A stretch of 64,000 nt of DNA from Streptomyces caelestis (GTDB lineage Bacteria > Actinomycetota > Actinomycetes > Streptomycetales > Streptomycetaceae), in the NCBI RefSeq assembly GCF_001279005.1, contig NZ_LGCN01000210.1:248001-312000 (forward strand), given 5' to 3'. A program made the translations under genes and the position numbers. The notes under the pieces are model-generated. The model ran no database searches. It had not been told where the DNA came from and saw only the letters and a program-made list of their open reading frames with translations. Position 1 is the stretch's first letter; each line of letters starts with the position of its first letter. Positions 28,823 to 36,845 of this stretch are shown piece after piece.

Positions 28823-31705
28823 TCACGCCGGGACGATGTTCACCAGCTTCGGCGCCCGGACGATCACCTTGCGGATCCCGGCCCCGTCCAGCGCCGCGAC
28901 GACCCGCTCGTCGGCCAGCGCGACCTTCTCCAGCTCGTCCTCGGAGATGCCCGGGGACACCTCCAGTCGCGCCTTGACCTTGCCCTTGATCTGCACGACG
29001 CAGGTGACGGTCTCGTCCACCACGTACGCCGGGTCGGCCACCGGGAAGTCCTGGTGCACCACGGAGTCCGCGTGCCCCAGCTTGCGCCACAGCTCCTCGG
29101 CGATGTGCGGGGCCAGCGGCGCGACCAGCAGCACCAGGGGCTCCGCGACGGAGCGCGGCAGCGCCCCTCCCCGCTTGGTCAGGTGGTTGTTCAGCTCGGT
29201 GACCTTGGCGATGGCGGTGTTGAAGCGCATCCCCTCCAGGTCGCCGCGCACGCCGTCGATCGCCTTGTGCAGGGCGCGCAGGGTGTCCTCGTCGACGTCG
29301 CCGTCGTCGACGACGGTCACCTCGCCGCTCGCCTCGTCGACGATGTTGCGCCACAGCCGCTGCAGCAGCCGGAACTGACCGACCACCGCGCGGGTGTCCC
29401 ACGGCCGGGACACGTCCAGCGGGCCCATCGCCATCTCGTACAGGCGCAGCGTGTCGGCCCCGTACTCGGCGCAGATCTCGTCCGGGGTGACCGCGTTCTT
29501 CAGGGACTTGCCCATCTTGCCCAGCAGCCGGGAGACCTTCTCGCCCTGGTACCAGTAGCCGCCGTCGCGCTCCTCCACCTCGGCGGCCGGTACGGCGATG
29601 CCCCGGCTGTCGCGGTAGACGTAGGCCTGGATCATGCCCTGGTTGAACAGCTTGTGGAACGGCTCCGACGACGACACGTGCCCCAGGTCGTACAGCACCT
29701 TGGACCAGAAGCGCGCGTACAGCAGGTGCAGCACGGCGTGTTCGGCGCCGCCGACGTACAGGTCGACGCCGCCGTGCGGCATGCCCTCGCGCGGGCCCAT
29801 CCAGTACTGCTCGATGGCCGGGTCGACCAGCTTGTCGCTGTTGTGCGGGTCCAGGTAGCGCAGCTCGTACCAGCAGGAACCGGCCCAGTTGGGCATGGTG
29901 TTGGTCTCGCGGCGGTACCGGCGCGGACCGCGGCCGTCGCCCAGGTCCAGGGTGACGTTCACCCAGTCCTCGTTGCGCGACAGCGGCGTCTCGGGCTGGG
30001 TGTCGGCGTCGTCCGGGTCGAAGGTGCGCGGGCTGTAGTCCTCGACCTCGGGCAGCTCCAGCGGCAGCATCGACTCGGGCAGGGCGTGGGCGACGCCGTC
30101 CTCGTCGTAGACGATCGGGAAGGGCTCGCCCCAGTAGCGCTGCCGGCTGAACAGCCAGTCGCGCAGGCGGAAGTTGACGGTGCCCGCGCCGCGGCCCTCG
30201 CGCTCCAGCCACTCGGTGACGCGGGCCTTGGCCTCGACGACGGACAGGCCGTCCAGGGAGATCTCGTCGTTCGACGAGTTGATGATCTTCGCGTCGTACG
30301 AGGCGAAGGCGTTCTCCCAGGTGGAGGTGTCCGTGCCGCGGCCGTCGGTCGGCTCGACGATGCAGTGGACCGGCAGCTCGAAGGCGCGCGCGAACTCGAA
30401 GTCGCGCTGGTCGCCCGCCGGGACGGCCATGATCGCGCCGGTGCCGTAGCCCATCAGGACGTAGTCGGCGATGAAGACGGGGACCTGCTCGCCGTTGACC
30501 GGGTTGGTGGCGTACGCGCCGATGAAGACGCCGGTCTTGTCCTTGGCCTCGGCCTGCCGCTCGACGTCGGACTTGGCGGCGGCCTGCGCGCGGTAGGCGG
30601 CGACGGCCTCGGTGGGCGTGGCGTGCCCGCCGGTCCACACCTCGTGGGTGCCCTCGGGCCAGGCGTCCGGGGTGAACTTCTCCACCAGCGGGTGCTCGGG
30701 CGCCAGCACCATGTAGGTGGCGCCGAACAGGGTGTCGGGGCGGGTGGTGAAGACGGTGATGTTCTCGCCGTCGATGGGGAAGTCGACGCGGGCGCCCTCG
30801 GAGCGGCCGATCCAGTTGCGCTGCTGCAGCTTGATGGCCTCGGGCCAGTCCAGGCCGTCCAGGTCGTCAAGGAGGCGGTCGGCATAAGCCGTGATCCGCA
30901 TGTTCCACTGGCGCAGCCTGGCCTTGAAGACGGGGAAGTTGCCGCGCTCGGAGCGGCCCTCGGCGGTGACCTCCTCGTTGGCCAGCACGGTGCCCAGACC
31001 GGGGCACCAGTTGACCGGCGCGTCGGAGGCGTAGGCCAGGCGGTACTCGCCCAGGACGTCGGCGCGCTCCGCCTCGGTCAGCTCGTTCCAGGAGCGGCCG
31101 CCGGGGACGCCGCGCTCACCGGACTCGAACAGCTCGACCAGCTCGGCGATCGGGCGGGCCCGCTCCGCCTCCTCGTCGTACCAGGAGTTGAAGATCTGCA
31201 GGAAGATCCACTGGGTCCACTTGTAGTACTCCGGGTCGATCGTGGCGAACGACCGGCGCTTGTCGTGACCCAGGCCCAGCCGGCGCAGCTGGGACTTCAT
31301 GTTCTCCATGTTGGCCTCGGTCGACACGCGCGGGTGCGTGCCGGTCTGCACGGCGTACTGCTCGGCGGGCAGGCCGAAGGCGTCGAAGCCCAGGGTGTGC
31401 AGGACGTTGTGTCCGGTCATGCGCTGGAAGCGGGCGAAGACGTCGGTGGCGATGTAGCCCAGCGGGTGTCCGACGTGCAGTCCCGCACCGGAGGGGTACG
31501 GGAACATGTCCATGATGAACTTCTTGGGCCTGGCGGCGGTCTCCGGATCGCCCGACAGGTCGCCGCTCGGGTTCGGCGCGGCGTAGGTGCCCTCGGCGTC
31601 CCAGAAGTCCTGCCAGCGTGCCTCGATCTCGGCCGCCAGGGCGGCCGTGTAGCGGTGCGGCGCTGCCTCCGCGGCTGCGGTGGCAGCGGGGTTCGTCTCG
31701 CTCAT
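28823..31705 (-). CDS. leuS: Leucyl-tRNA synthetase
   Basis: The 960-residue class I synthetase ([20 protein letters not shown]) carries HIGH as HVGH in [15 protein letters not shown] and KMSKS as KMGKS in [13 protein letters not shown]. The editing domain lies between, with the TGT-type and [15 protein letters not shown] signatures. It attaches leucine to tRNA-Leu. The start ATG has a GAGG site; a TTG three codons upstream is less likely. Upstream lies a Leu-codon leader peptide and a terminator, so expression should rise when charged tRNA-Leu is scarce. Confidence 0.97.
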   Translation of the reverse strand: MSETNPAATAAAEAAPHRYTAALAAEIEARWQDFWDAEGTYAAPNPSGDLSGDPETAARPKKFIMDMFPYPSGAGLHVGHPLGYIATDVFARFQRMTGHNVLHTLGFDAFGLPAEQYAVQTGTHPRVSTEANMENMKSQLRRLGLGHDKRRSFATIDPEYYKWTQWIFLQIFNSWYDEEAERARPIAELVELFESGERGVPGGRSWNELTEAERADVLGEYRLAYASDAPVNWCPGLGTVLANEEVTAEGRSERGNFPVFKARLRQWNMRITAYADRLLDDLDGLDWPEAIKLQQRNWIGRSEGARVDFPIDGENITVFTTRPDTLFGATYMVLAPEHPLVEKFTPDAWPEGTHEVWTGGHATPTEAVAAYRAQAAAKSDVERQAEAKDKTGVFIGAYATNPVNGEQVPVFIADYVLMGYGTGAIMAVPAGDQRDFEFARAFELPVHCIVEPTDGRGTDTSTWENAFASYDAKIINSSNDEISLDGLSVVEAKARVTEWLEREGRGAGTVNFRLRDWLFSRQRYWGEPFPIVYDEDGVAHALPESMLPLELPEVEDYSPRTFDPDDADTQPETPLSRNEDWVNVTLDLGDGRGPRRYRRETNTMPNWAGSCWYELRYLDPHNSDKLVDPAIEQYWMGPREGMPHGGVDLYVGGAEHAVLHLLYARFWSKVLYDLGHVSSSEPFHKLFNQGMIQAYVYRDSRGIAVPAAEVEERDGGYWYQGEKVSRLLGKMGKSLKNAVTPDEICAEYGADTLRLYEMAMGPLDVSRPWDTRAVVGQFRLLQRLWRNIVDEASGEVTVVDDGDVDEDTLRALHKAIDGVRGDLEGMRFNTAIAKVTELNNHLTKRGGALPRSVAEPLVLLVAPLAPHIAEELWRKLGHADSVVHQDFPVADPAYVVDETVTCVVQIKGKVKARLEVSPGISEDELEKVALADERVVAALDGAGIRKVIVRAPKLVNIVPA

Positions 31706-31760
31706 GATCCTCAATGCTCCATCGATCGTCTCTGCCTGCTGCTGCGACTTCCTGGAAATG

Positions 31761-31785
31761 AAAAATCCCCTCGCACAGGAGGGGA
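31761..31785 (-). terminator. Attenuator terminator upstream of leuS
   Basis: A perfect 7-bp stem (tcccctc 31766-31772 with gagggga 31779-31785) and a 6-base loop is followed on the minus strand by TTTTT. It is one of few classical U-tract terminators in this GC-rich window. It lies between the leader peptide stop and the leuS start. The stretch at 31801-31826 (gaccggccggtcaccgg) can form competing stems. Confidence 0.85.
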
Positions 31786-31830
31786 CGCCGCGCCGATTCC
31801 GACCGGCCGGTCACCGGCGGTCGGGACTGA

Positions 31831-31869
31831 TCAGCGCGGCTCGCTAAGCAGAAGGCGTACGGCACGCAT
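31831..31869 (-). CDS. Leu-rich leader peptide of leuS
   Basis: A 12-codon open frame reads MRAVRLLLSEPR and stops with TGA. It has three consecutive Leu codons, CTT CTG CTT; CTT is a rare codon in Streptomyces, so ribosome stalling would be sensitive to charged tRNA-Leu. The stop lies 46 bases before a U-tract terminator. There is no ribosome site, but TACCCT (31876-31881) ends six bases before the ATG, which suits a leaderless transcript. Leader-peptide attenuation is established for amino acid genes in actinobacteria; the assignment here is from this arrangement. Confidence 0.8.
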   Translation of the reverse strand: MRAVRLLLSEPR

Positions 31870-31875
31870 GGCGCC

Positions 31876-31881
31876 AGGGTA
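31876..31881 (-). promoter_or_regulatory. Probable -10 element for the leuS leader transcript
   Basis: TACCCT on the minus strand fits TANNNT and is placed so that transcription would begin at or next to the A of the leader ATG. No convincing -35 hexamer is visible at 16-19 bases upstream, so the call rests on the -10 and its spacing. Confidence 0.45.
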
Positions 31882-32089
31882 CCGCAGCCGCCGATCCGGT
31901 CGCGACGTGCTTCCGCGGCACGGTGACCCGGGGTCACGTATTACTTCGCGTAACGACCCCTAAGGGGCATCGCGACGGCCTCATTGTCTTTTGATAACAG
32001 CGCAATAACTCAAACCTCGTACTCATCGGTATGACGGGCCTTAGAGTTCGGCAGCGGGACCGCTTTACCGAACCTTCGGAGTTGCCCCC

Positions 32090-32191
32090 ATGAACCCTCG
32101 CCCAGACAGCAGCCCACCCCCCGCTCGGGGCCGGTCGGCTGCGGCTCCGTCGTACCCGCTCCGCGTCGTGACGTCGGGAGGCGGGTCGTGA
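32090..32191 (+). CDS. Possible 33-codon upstream ORF coupled to the cytochrome-b-like gene
   Basis: MNPRPDSSPPPARGRSAAAP and 13 more residues form a Pro/Ser/Arg-rich frame with a GGAG site nine bases before its ATG. Its TGA overlaps the GTG start of the next gene as GTGA. It could be a real short protein or a translational lead-in that couples the downstream gene. No homologue is known to me. The 208 bases before it (31882-32089) contain an AT-rich stretch around 31980-32045 that probably holds the promoter, but I could not choose one pair of hexamers. Confidence 0.4.
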   Translation: MNPRPDSSPPPARGRSAAAPSYPLRVVTSGGGS

Positions 32192-33459
32192 GGCCGGACG
32201 ACAGCACGGCGGACGACTGGTTCGCCGAGTTCCTCAACTTCGGCGTGGGCGTCCTGTCACTCGTCTGCCTCAGCTGCTCGGTGATCTGGGGGCTCGTCGC
32301 CCAGGACCGGATCCTGCTGGGTCCCCGCCAGCGGATCCTGGCGCAGGCGGTGCACCGGACCACCGCGGTCGCCTCGATCGCCTTCCTGCTGGTGCACATA
32401 GGCATCAAGCTGGCCCTGGACCACACCACGTGGATCGCCGCGATCATCCCCTTCGGGCTGGCCCTCACGGACGACGAGGCCGTCGCCGGCAGGTCCTTCC
32501 TCATCGGGCTCGGCACCCTCGCCGGCCTGCTGATGATCTTCGTGGGCATCACCGGCGTGCTGCGCAACCGCTTCGCCTCCCCGGCGCCGGTCGCGGCCCG
32601 CTGGCGGGCGATGCACATGCTGGCCTATCCGGCCTGGTGCGCCGCGCTGGTGCACGGCCTCTACGCGGGTCGATCGGCGAAGCCGATCTTCCTGATCCTC
32701 TACGGGCTGTCCCTGGTCGGCGTCATGGCGGCCCTCGTCGTGCGCGCCTCCCCGGCCCGTGTGAAGCGCAGGATCGCCGACCGGGTCACCACGCTGCTCG
32801 GCCTCGCCGACCAGCAGCGGGGCCGCGGGGAGCAGGGGGAGGAAAGCAGGTCCCGGGCGGCCGGGTCCCCCCTGCCGGGATACGGCGACGGGCGCGGCTC
32901 CGCGCGGGGCGCCGGCCGCCCGCGCGGGGACGGCGACCGGCGCGGCGAGCGCCCGCGGTACGAGACCGCCGAGCGCGCCCCCGCCCCGGAACCGGCGAAC
33001 GGCTTCGCGGCCGCCTACCGCGCGGTGTCGACGCCCGGCCGGCCGGCCACCGGGCACCAGTCCCTCACCGACGCGACCGCCCGCATGGAGCTGCCGCCGG
33101 ACATGCGGCCCACGGAGGCCATCCCGCGCGTGGACGGCCCCTCCAGCACCTCGGGCAACTGGCCGATCCCGTCCCCGCCGCCGGTCGGCGAGGCCCCGCC
33201 CTCGTCGTACGACCCGCTCCAGGACACCGGATACAACATCCCGGCCTATGACAATTCGGCCGCCTCCGGCTTCGGTTCACGTGATGTGCGCGACACCGGT
33301 GAGACGAACGGCCTCTACGCCACGTACAACCCGAGTGACACGTACAACAGCGGTCCCGCCAATGAACCACTCCCCGGTGCGTCGCCCCCGTCGTCCTACG
33401 ACTTCGACGCACCGGGCTCGGGCGAACCTTGGAACACGCCGTCCGGAGGCTATAAGTGA
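32188..33459 (+). CDS. Ferric-reductase/NOX-like diheme membrane protein with disordered tail
   Basis: The 423-residue protein has about six membrane helices in residues 13-190, then a 230-residue Gly/Pro/Tyr/Ser-rich cytoplasmic tail. His56 and His70 lie 14 apart in one helix (HX13H), and His143 and His156 lie 13 apart in another (HX12H); this is the spacing of the two b-heme pairs in NADPH oxidases and ferric reductases. The usual C-terminal FAD and NAD(P)H domains are absent. The next gene, overlapping by GTGA, encodes an NADH/FMN-ferredoxin protein that could supply electrons. GGGAGGCG precedes the GTG start. Heme binding and electron acceptor are inferred. Confidence 0.88.
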   Translation: MRPDDSTADDWFAEFLNFGVGVLSLVCLSCSVIWGLVAQDRILLGPRQRILAQAVHRTTAVASIAFLLVHIGIKLALDHTTWIAAIIPFGLALTDDEAVAGRSFLIGLGTLAGLLMIFVGITGVLRNRFASPAPVAARWRAMHMLAYPAWCAALVHGLYAGRSAKPIFLILYGLSLVGVMAALVVRASPARVKRRIADRVTTLLGLADQQRGRGEQGEESRSRAAGSPLPGYGDGRGSARGAGRPRGDGDRRGERPRYETAERAPAPEPANGFAAAYRAVSTPGRPATGHQSLTDATARMELPPDMRPTEAIPRVDGPSSTSGNWPIPSPPPVGEAPPSSYDPLQDTGYNIPAYDNSAASGFGSRDVRDTGETNGLYATYNPSDTYNSGPANEPLPGASPPSSYDFDAPGSGEPWNTPSGGYK

Positions 33460-35066
33460 ACGAGGCCCTGCCCGACGTACCCGAAGTCCGCGTGGTCGGC
33501 CTTCCCCAGCTCACGTCGGGCTTCGACCTTGTCGACCGGCTCGATCTGCCCATGCACCTCAAGGTGCACGGGCCGCTCGAGCCCCTGGGCGGTGAGCAGC
33601 TCGCGCAGCTCGCCGAACGCATCAACCTCAGGGGCCGCGGCGGCGCGGGGTTCCCCTTCCACAAGAAGCTGCGCTCGGTCGCCGAATCGGCGATCAAGCG
33701 CGGCGTCCGGCCGGTCGTCGTCGTCAACGGCAGCGAGGACGAGCCGGCCTGCCGCAAGGACACGGTGCTGATCAACCGTGCCCCGCACCTCATCCTGGAC
33801 GGCGCGCTGCTGTGCGCCGAGGCCATGGGTGCCCGCACGCTCGTGGTGGGGGTCACCCGGGAGTCCACCCAGCGCTCCATGGAGGCCGCGCTCGCCGAGC
33901 GCGGCCTGAACAACGGACGCCGTTCCGCGCTGCGCGCCCGCGTGCAGCGCAACCCGGTCCGCATGGTCACGGGCGCGGCGGCCTCCCTGATCCGCTCCAT
34001 CGACGGCGGCCCGGCCGTCCCGCCGGGCCGCAAGGTCAGCGCCTCGAAGAACGGCGTCGGCGGCGCGCCCACGCTGCTGTCCAACGCCGAGACCTTCGCC
34101 CAGCTCGCCATCGCGGCCCGCATCGGCCCGGAGCGCTACGGCAACACCGGCCTGTACGACGAGCCGGGCACCGTGATGCTCACGGTGTCCGGGGCGGTGA
34201 CCCGCCCCATGGTGATCGAGGTGCCGACGGGTGTGCCGCTGCGCTACGTCCTGCAGCTCGCCGGCGCCCCGCCGGTGCCTCAGGGGGTGCTGACGGGCGG
34301 CTACCACGGCAAGTGGATCGACGCGGCGACCGTCAACGAGGCGATCGTCTCCCGCAACTCCCTGGACGCGGTGGGCGGTTCGCTGGGCGCGGGCGCGATC
34401 CTGCCGATCAGTCAGGACACCTGCCCGCTGGGCGAGTCGCTGCGGGTGGCGCAGTGGCTGGCGGAGGAGAGCGCGGGCCAGTGCGGCCCCTGCTACCTGG
34501 GGCTGCCGGCCGCCGCGCGCGGCCTCGAGGACATCCTGGGCGGCGGCGGTCCCGCCGCCCTGGAGGCGGTCAAGCAGGTCGCCAGGAACGTGAAGCGGCG
34601 CGGGGCGTGTTCGCACCCGGACGGCTCCGCGATGTTCCTGGAGTCGACCGTCAAGGCGTTCACCGACGACCTCGCCGCGCACGTCCTCGGCAACGGCTGC
34701 GGACGGCCCGTGGCGGGCGTCCTGCCGCTCTTCGAGGGGGGCAGGGCCCCCACGGGCATCCCGGGCGGCGGCGGGGAGGAGAACGGGCCCAGCCGCCAGA
34801 AGATCTACGTCGACTGGACGCTGTGCCGGGGCCACGGCCTGTGCGCGGACATCCTCCCGGAGGTCTTCCAGCTCGGCGCGGACGGCTTCCCGACGGTGGC
34901 TCAGGCCCAGGTGCCGCGTTTCGCGGAGGCGAAGGCGCTGCGGGCGGTGCGCCGCTGCCCGGCGCTGGCCCTGCGCATCGAGGACGAGGCGCCCCAGGCC
35001 AAGGCGCCGTCCCGCAATCTGCCGGTGCTCTCGCAGGGGCGCGGCCGGCGCGCCCTGGGCCGCTGA
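33456..35066 (+). CDS. NuoF-like NADH/FMN protein fused to a 3Fe-4S-type ferredoxin
   Basis: Residues 1-420 match the NADH-binding subunit of complex I (NuoF): GRGGAGFP (60-67) for FMN, NGSEDEPA (91-98) for NADH, and SNAETFAQL (209-217). The iron-sulfur patch reads ESAGQCGPCYLG with Cys343, Cys346 and Cys385, but the first Cys of the usual CxxCxxC is Ala340. Residues 450-510 are a ferredoxin with Cys457, Cys463 and Cys501 (CRGHGLC and RRCP), the three-Cys pattern of 3Fe-4S ferredoxins. No NuoE or NuoG is adjacent, so it is not part of complex I. It is translationally coupled to the diheme membrane protein. I infer an NADH-to-membrane electron donor. Confidence 0.9.
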   Translation: MNEALPDVPEVRVVGLPQLTSGFDLVDRLDLPMHLKVHGPLEPLGGEQLAQLAERINLRGRGGAGFPFHKKLRSVAESAIKRGVRPVVVVNGSEDEPACRKDTVLINRAPHLILDGALLCAEAMGARTLVVGVTRESTQRSMEAALAERGLNNGRRSALRARVQRNPVRMVTGAAASLIRSIDGGPAVPPGRKVSASKNGVGGAPTLLSNAETFAQLAIAARIGPERYGNTGLYDEPGTVMLTVSGAVTRPMVIEVPTGVPLRYVLQLAGAPPVPQGVLTGGYHGKWIDAATVNEAIVSRNSLDAVGGSLGAGAILPISQDTCPLGESLRVAQWLAEESAGQCGPCYLGLPAAARGLEDILGGGGPAALEAVKQVARNVKRRGACSHPDGSAMFLESTVKAFTDDLAAHVLGNGCGRPVAGVLPLFEGGRAPTGIPGGGGEENGPSRQKIYVDWTLCRGHGLCADILPEVFQLGADGFPTVAQAQVPRFAEAKALRAVRRCPALALRIEDEAPQAKAPSRNLPVLSQGRGRRALGR

Positions 35067-35121
35067 CACGGGTCCCGGACCGCTGCGGCGGTCCGGGACC
35101 ACCGGAGTCCGGGACGAACGA

Positions 35122-35157
35122 AGAGGGCGGACCATCCGTTCGGATGGTCCGCCCTCT
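35122..35157. terminator. Bidirectional terminator between the redox operon and tRNA-Ala
   Basis: A perfect 16-bp stem (35122-35137 with 35142-35157) has the 4-base loop gttc. It lies between the end of the NuoF-like gene on the plus strand and the 3' end of a tRNA gene on the minus strand, so it can stop both transcripts. Confidence 0.88.
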
Positions 35158-35164
35158 TCTTCTG

Positions 35165-35237
35165 TGGAGCTAAGGAGAATTGAACTCCTGACCTCCTGCA
35201 TGCCATGCAGGCGCTCTACCAACTGAGCTATAGCCCC
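35165..35237 (-). tRNA. tRNA-Ala (anticodon GGC), copy 1
   Basis: The 73-base gene folds as a standard cloverleaf: acceptor GGGGCTA with TAGCTCC, including the alanine identity pair G3-U70, a D arm GCTC..GAGC, the anticodon stem CCTGC/GCAGG with loop ATGGCAT (anticodon GGC), and T loop TTCAATT. The discriminator is A. CCA is not encoded. It is identical to the copy at 35968-36040. Confidence 0.97.
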
Positions 35238-35275
35238 TTGTCCCGCTCCGCCCGGTTTCCCCGGCGGCGACGCCA

Positions 35276-35306
35276 ACTTTACACGGTCGACCCGGCCCAA
35301 CACCAA
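35276..35306 (-). promoter_or_regulatory. Possible promoter of tRNA-Ala copy 1
   Basis: TAAAGT lies 39 bases before the tRNA and TTGGTG 19 bases further upstream. The second tRNA copy has the same TAAAGTT (36102-36107) upstream, which supports the -10 call; spacing to the -35 is long. Confidence 0.45.
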
Positions 35307-35355
35307 ATCGGTTTCGCTTCGCTCGCCTGTGTCCCGAAATGCCCCGCGCGGAGGG

Positions 35356-35589
35356 CTACGCGGTCACGAACGAATAGAAGCGCTTGAGCGTGCAGTGCTC
35401 CTCCAGCAGCCGGCCGTAGATCGGCTCCCCCTCGAGTTCGCGGTACGTCTCGATGGGGTCGCCTTTTATGATCAGCGCCCGCGCGCATTCCTCGCACCAG
35501 TACTGGTAGTCGGGGTTGAGCGGCTCCATGTCCCGGACGATCGGCGTCCCGCTGCCGCACCAGTCGCACTTCCGCCTGTGTGCACCCAT
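35356..35589 (-). CDS. Small zinc-ribbon-like protein of unknown function
   Basis: The 77-residue protein begins MGAHRRKCDWCGSGTPIVRD and has two CxxC pairs (CDWC and CEEC) that could hold one zinc. The rest is acidic and aromatic (YRELEGEPIYGRLLEEH). It starts 3 bases after the stop of a 57-codon gene, so they form an operon, with tRNA-Ala copy 1 downstream. Zinc ribbons this size often bind RNA polymerase, ribosomes or nucleic acid, but nothing here fixes the role. Confidence 0.82.
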   Translation of the reverse strand: MGAHRRKCDWCGSGTPIVRDMEPLNPDYQYWCEECARALIIKGDPIETYRELEGEPIYGRLLEEHCTLKRFYSFVTA

Positions 35590-35592
35590 CGG

Positions 35593-35766
35593 TCAGCTCC
35601 AGCTGTGGCCGCGGGCCGTGCACACGTAGGAGATCCCGCCGTTGTCACCGAGCACCTGGGCGACGTGCGCAAAACCGCGGGAAGAGCGGCCGAGGCGGGT
35701 CGAGGTCCGTCGCGTCGACACCGCTCCGAGGAGGTGGTCGACCTCCTCGAGGATGCTCGCAGGCAT
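35593..35766 (-). CDS. 57-residue conserved-looking small protein
   Basis: The frame (MPASILEEVDHLLGAVSTRR) is short but has an excellent GGGAGGGAG site seven bases before its ATG and typical Streptomyces third-position bias, and its stop is 3 bases before the zinc-ribbon gene. The end reads GDNGGISYVCTARGHSWS. No membrane segment is seen. I do not recognise a family. It is the first gene of a two-gene operon lying between the two tRNA-Ala genes. Confidence 0.75.
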   Translation of the reverse strand: MPASILEEVDHLLGAVSTRRTSTRLGRSSRGFAHVAQVLGDNGGISYVCTARGHSWS

Positions 35767-35928
35767 CACAACTCCCTCCCGTCGGGCCGCGCTCCCTTCC
35801 GGCCGTTTGATTCTGCCACGGCCGGGCCGACATGGTCAGCGACGTCGTGGTACCGGTCGGGACACGGCTCGACGCCTCGCGGGGGTATACGCGCGCCGGG
35901 ACCGTGCTGCTCACCGGCGGGCAACGAA

Positions 35929-35959
35929 AGATCCCGCCTCCCTGGGGGAGGCGGGATCT
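35929..35959 (-). terminator. Terminator of tRNA-Ala copy 2
   Basis: A perfect 14-bp stem (35929-35942 with 35946-35959) with a 3-base loop follows the tRNA by 8 bases. The minus strand continues TTTCGTT. Confidence 0.85.
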
Positions 35960-35967
35960 TCGTCATG

Positions 35968-36040
35968 TGGAGCTAAGGAGAATTGAACTCCTGACCTCCT
36001 GCATGCCATGCAGGCGCTCTACCAACTGAGCTATAGCCCC
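35968..36040 (-). tRNA. tRNA-Ala (anticodon GGC), copy 2
   Basis: This is base-for-base the same 73-base tRNA as copy 1, on the same strand 803 bases away, with its own hairpin terminator and a TAAAGTT -10-like box 62 bases upstream. CCA is not encoded. Two identical copies of this isoacceptor suit the high use of GCC codons in Streptomyces. Confidence 0.97.
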
Positions 36041-36173
36041 TGGTTGCCACACGAGGTGACCTCCTGGTGTTCCGTCCCGCTCGGCGGGGCGAACAAGAAG
36101 AACTTTAGCCTGCGACCTGCCGGAAAGTGAAATCCGGGTCCCGGGGGCGCCCCGGGGCCGGATCGGAGCGCTC

Positions 36174-36845
36174 TCAGTCGTCGTCGCCGAGCACCGGCTC
36201 CGGCAGGGTGCCGGCGTTGTGCTCGAGCAGCCGCCAGCCCCGGGCGCCCTCGCCGAGGACGGACCAGCAGCAGTTGGTGAGACCGCCCAGGCTCTCCCAG
36301 TTGTGCGGGGCGAGTCCGAGCAGCCGGCCGATGGTGGTGCGGATGGTGCCGCCGTGGCTGACCACGACGAGCGTGCCGTCCTCCGGGAGCTTCTCGACGT
36401 GCCGCAGCACCACGGGGGCGGCGCGGTCGGCGACCTCGGTCTCCAGTTCGCCACCGCCCCGGCGGACCGGCTCGCCGCGCTTCCACGCGGTGTACTCGTC
36501 GCCGTACCTGGCGATGATCTCGTCGTGCGTCAGGCCCTGCCAGACGCCCGCGTAGGTCTCCCGCAGGGCCTCGTCGTGGGTGACGTCCAGGCCGGTGAGC
36601 CCGGCGAGCTCGGCGGCGGTGGCCACGGCCCGCTTCAGGTCGGAGGCGACGATCGCGTCGGGCTTCAGCCCCGCGAGCAGACGGGCGGACCGGCGGGCCT
36701 GGGCGACGCCGGTCTCGGTGAGGTCCACGTCCGTGGAGCCCTGGAAGCGGCGCTCCACGTTCCAGGACGTCTGGCCGTGCCGCCACAGGATGATGCGGCG
36801 GCCCCGGCGCGCGGACCCGCTCACCTCACCGGTGGCGCTCACCAC
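36174..36845 (-). CDS. Histidine phosphatase family protein (phosphoglycerate mutase-like)
   Basis: The 223-residue protein has RIILWRHGQTSWN with the RHG phospho-His motif, then HDEALRETYAGVWQGLT and VVSHGGTIRTTI for the second His. Such enzymes are often broad phosphatases rather than glycolytic mutases, and the adjacent RsfS/NadD genes give no hint of the substrate. It begins at GTG, overlapping the rsfS stop by 7 bases, so it is the last gene of the nadD operon. Its neighbour downstream is the tRNA-Ala. Confidence 0.88.
   Translation of the reverse strand: MVSATGEVSGSARRGRRIILWRHGQTSWNVERRFQGSTDVDLTETGVAQARRSARLLAGLKPDAIVASDLKRAVATAAELAGLTGLDVTHDEALRETYAGVWQGLTHDEIIARYGDEYTAWKRGEPVRRGGGELETEVADRAAPVVLRHVEKLPEDGTLVVVSHGGTIRTTIGRLLGLAPHNWESLGGLTNCCWSVLGEGARGWRLLEHNAGTLPEPVLGDDD

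Noticed and set aside
29054..31963. 969-codon plus-strand frame opposite leuS
   Set aside because: It mirrors leuS codon structure and has no known domain; leuS is certain.
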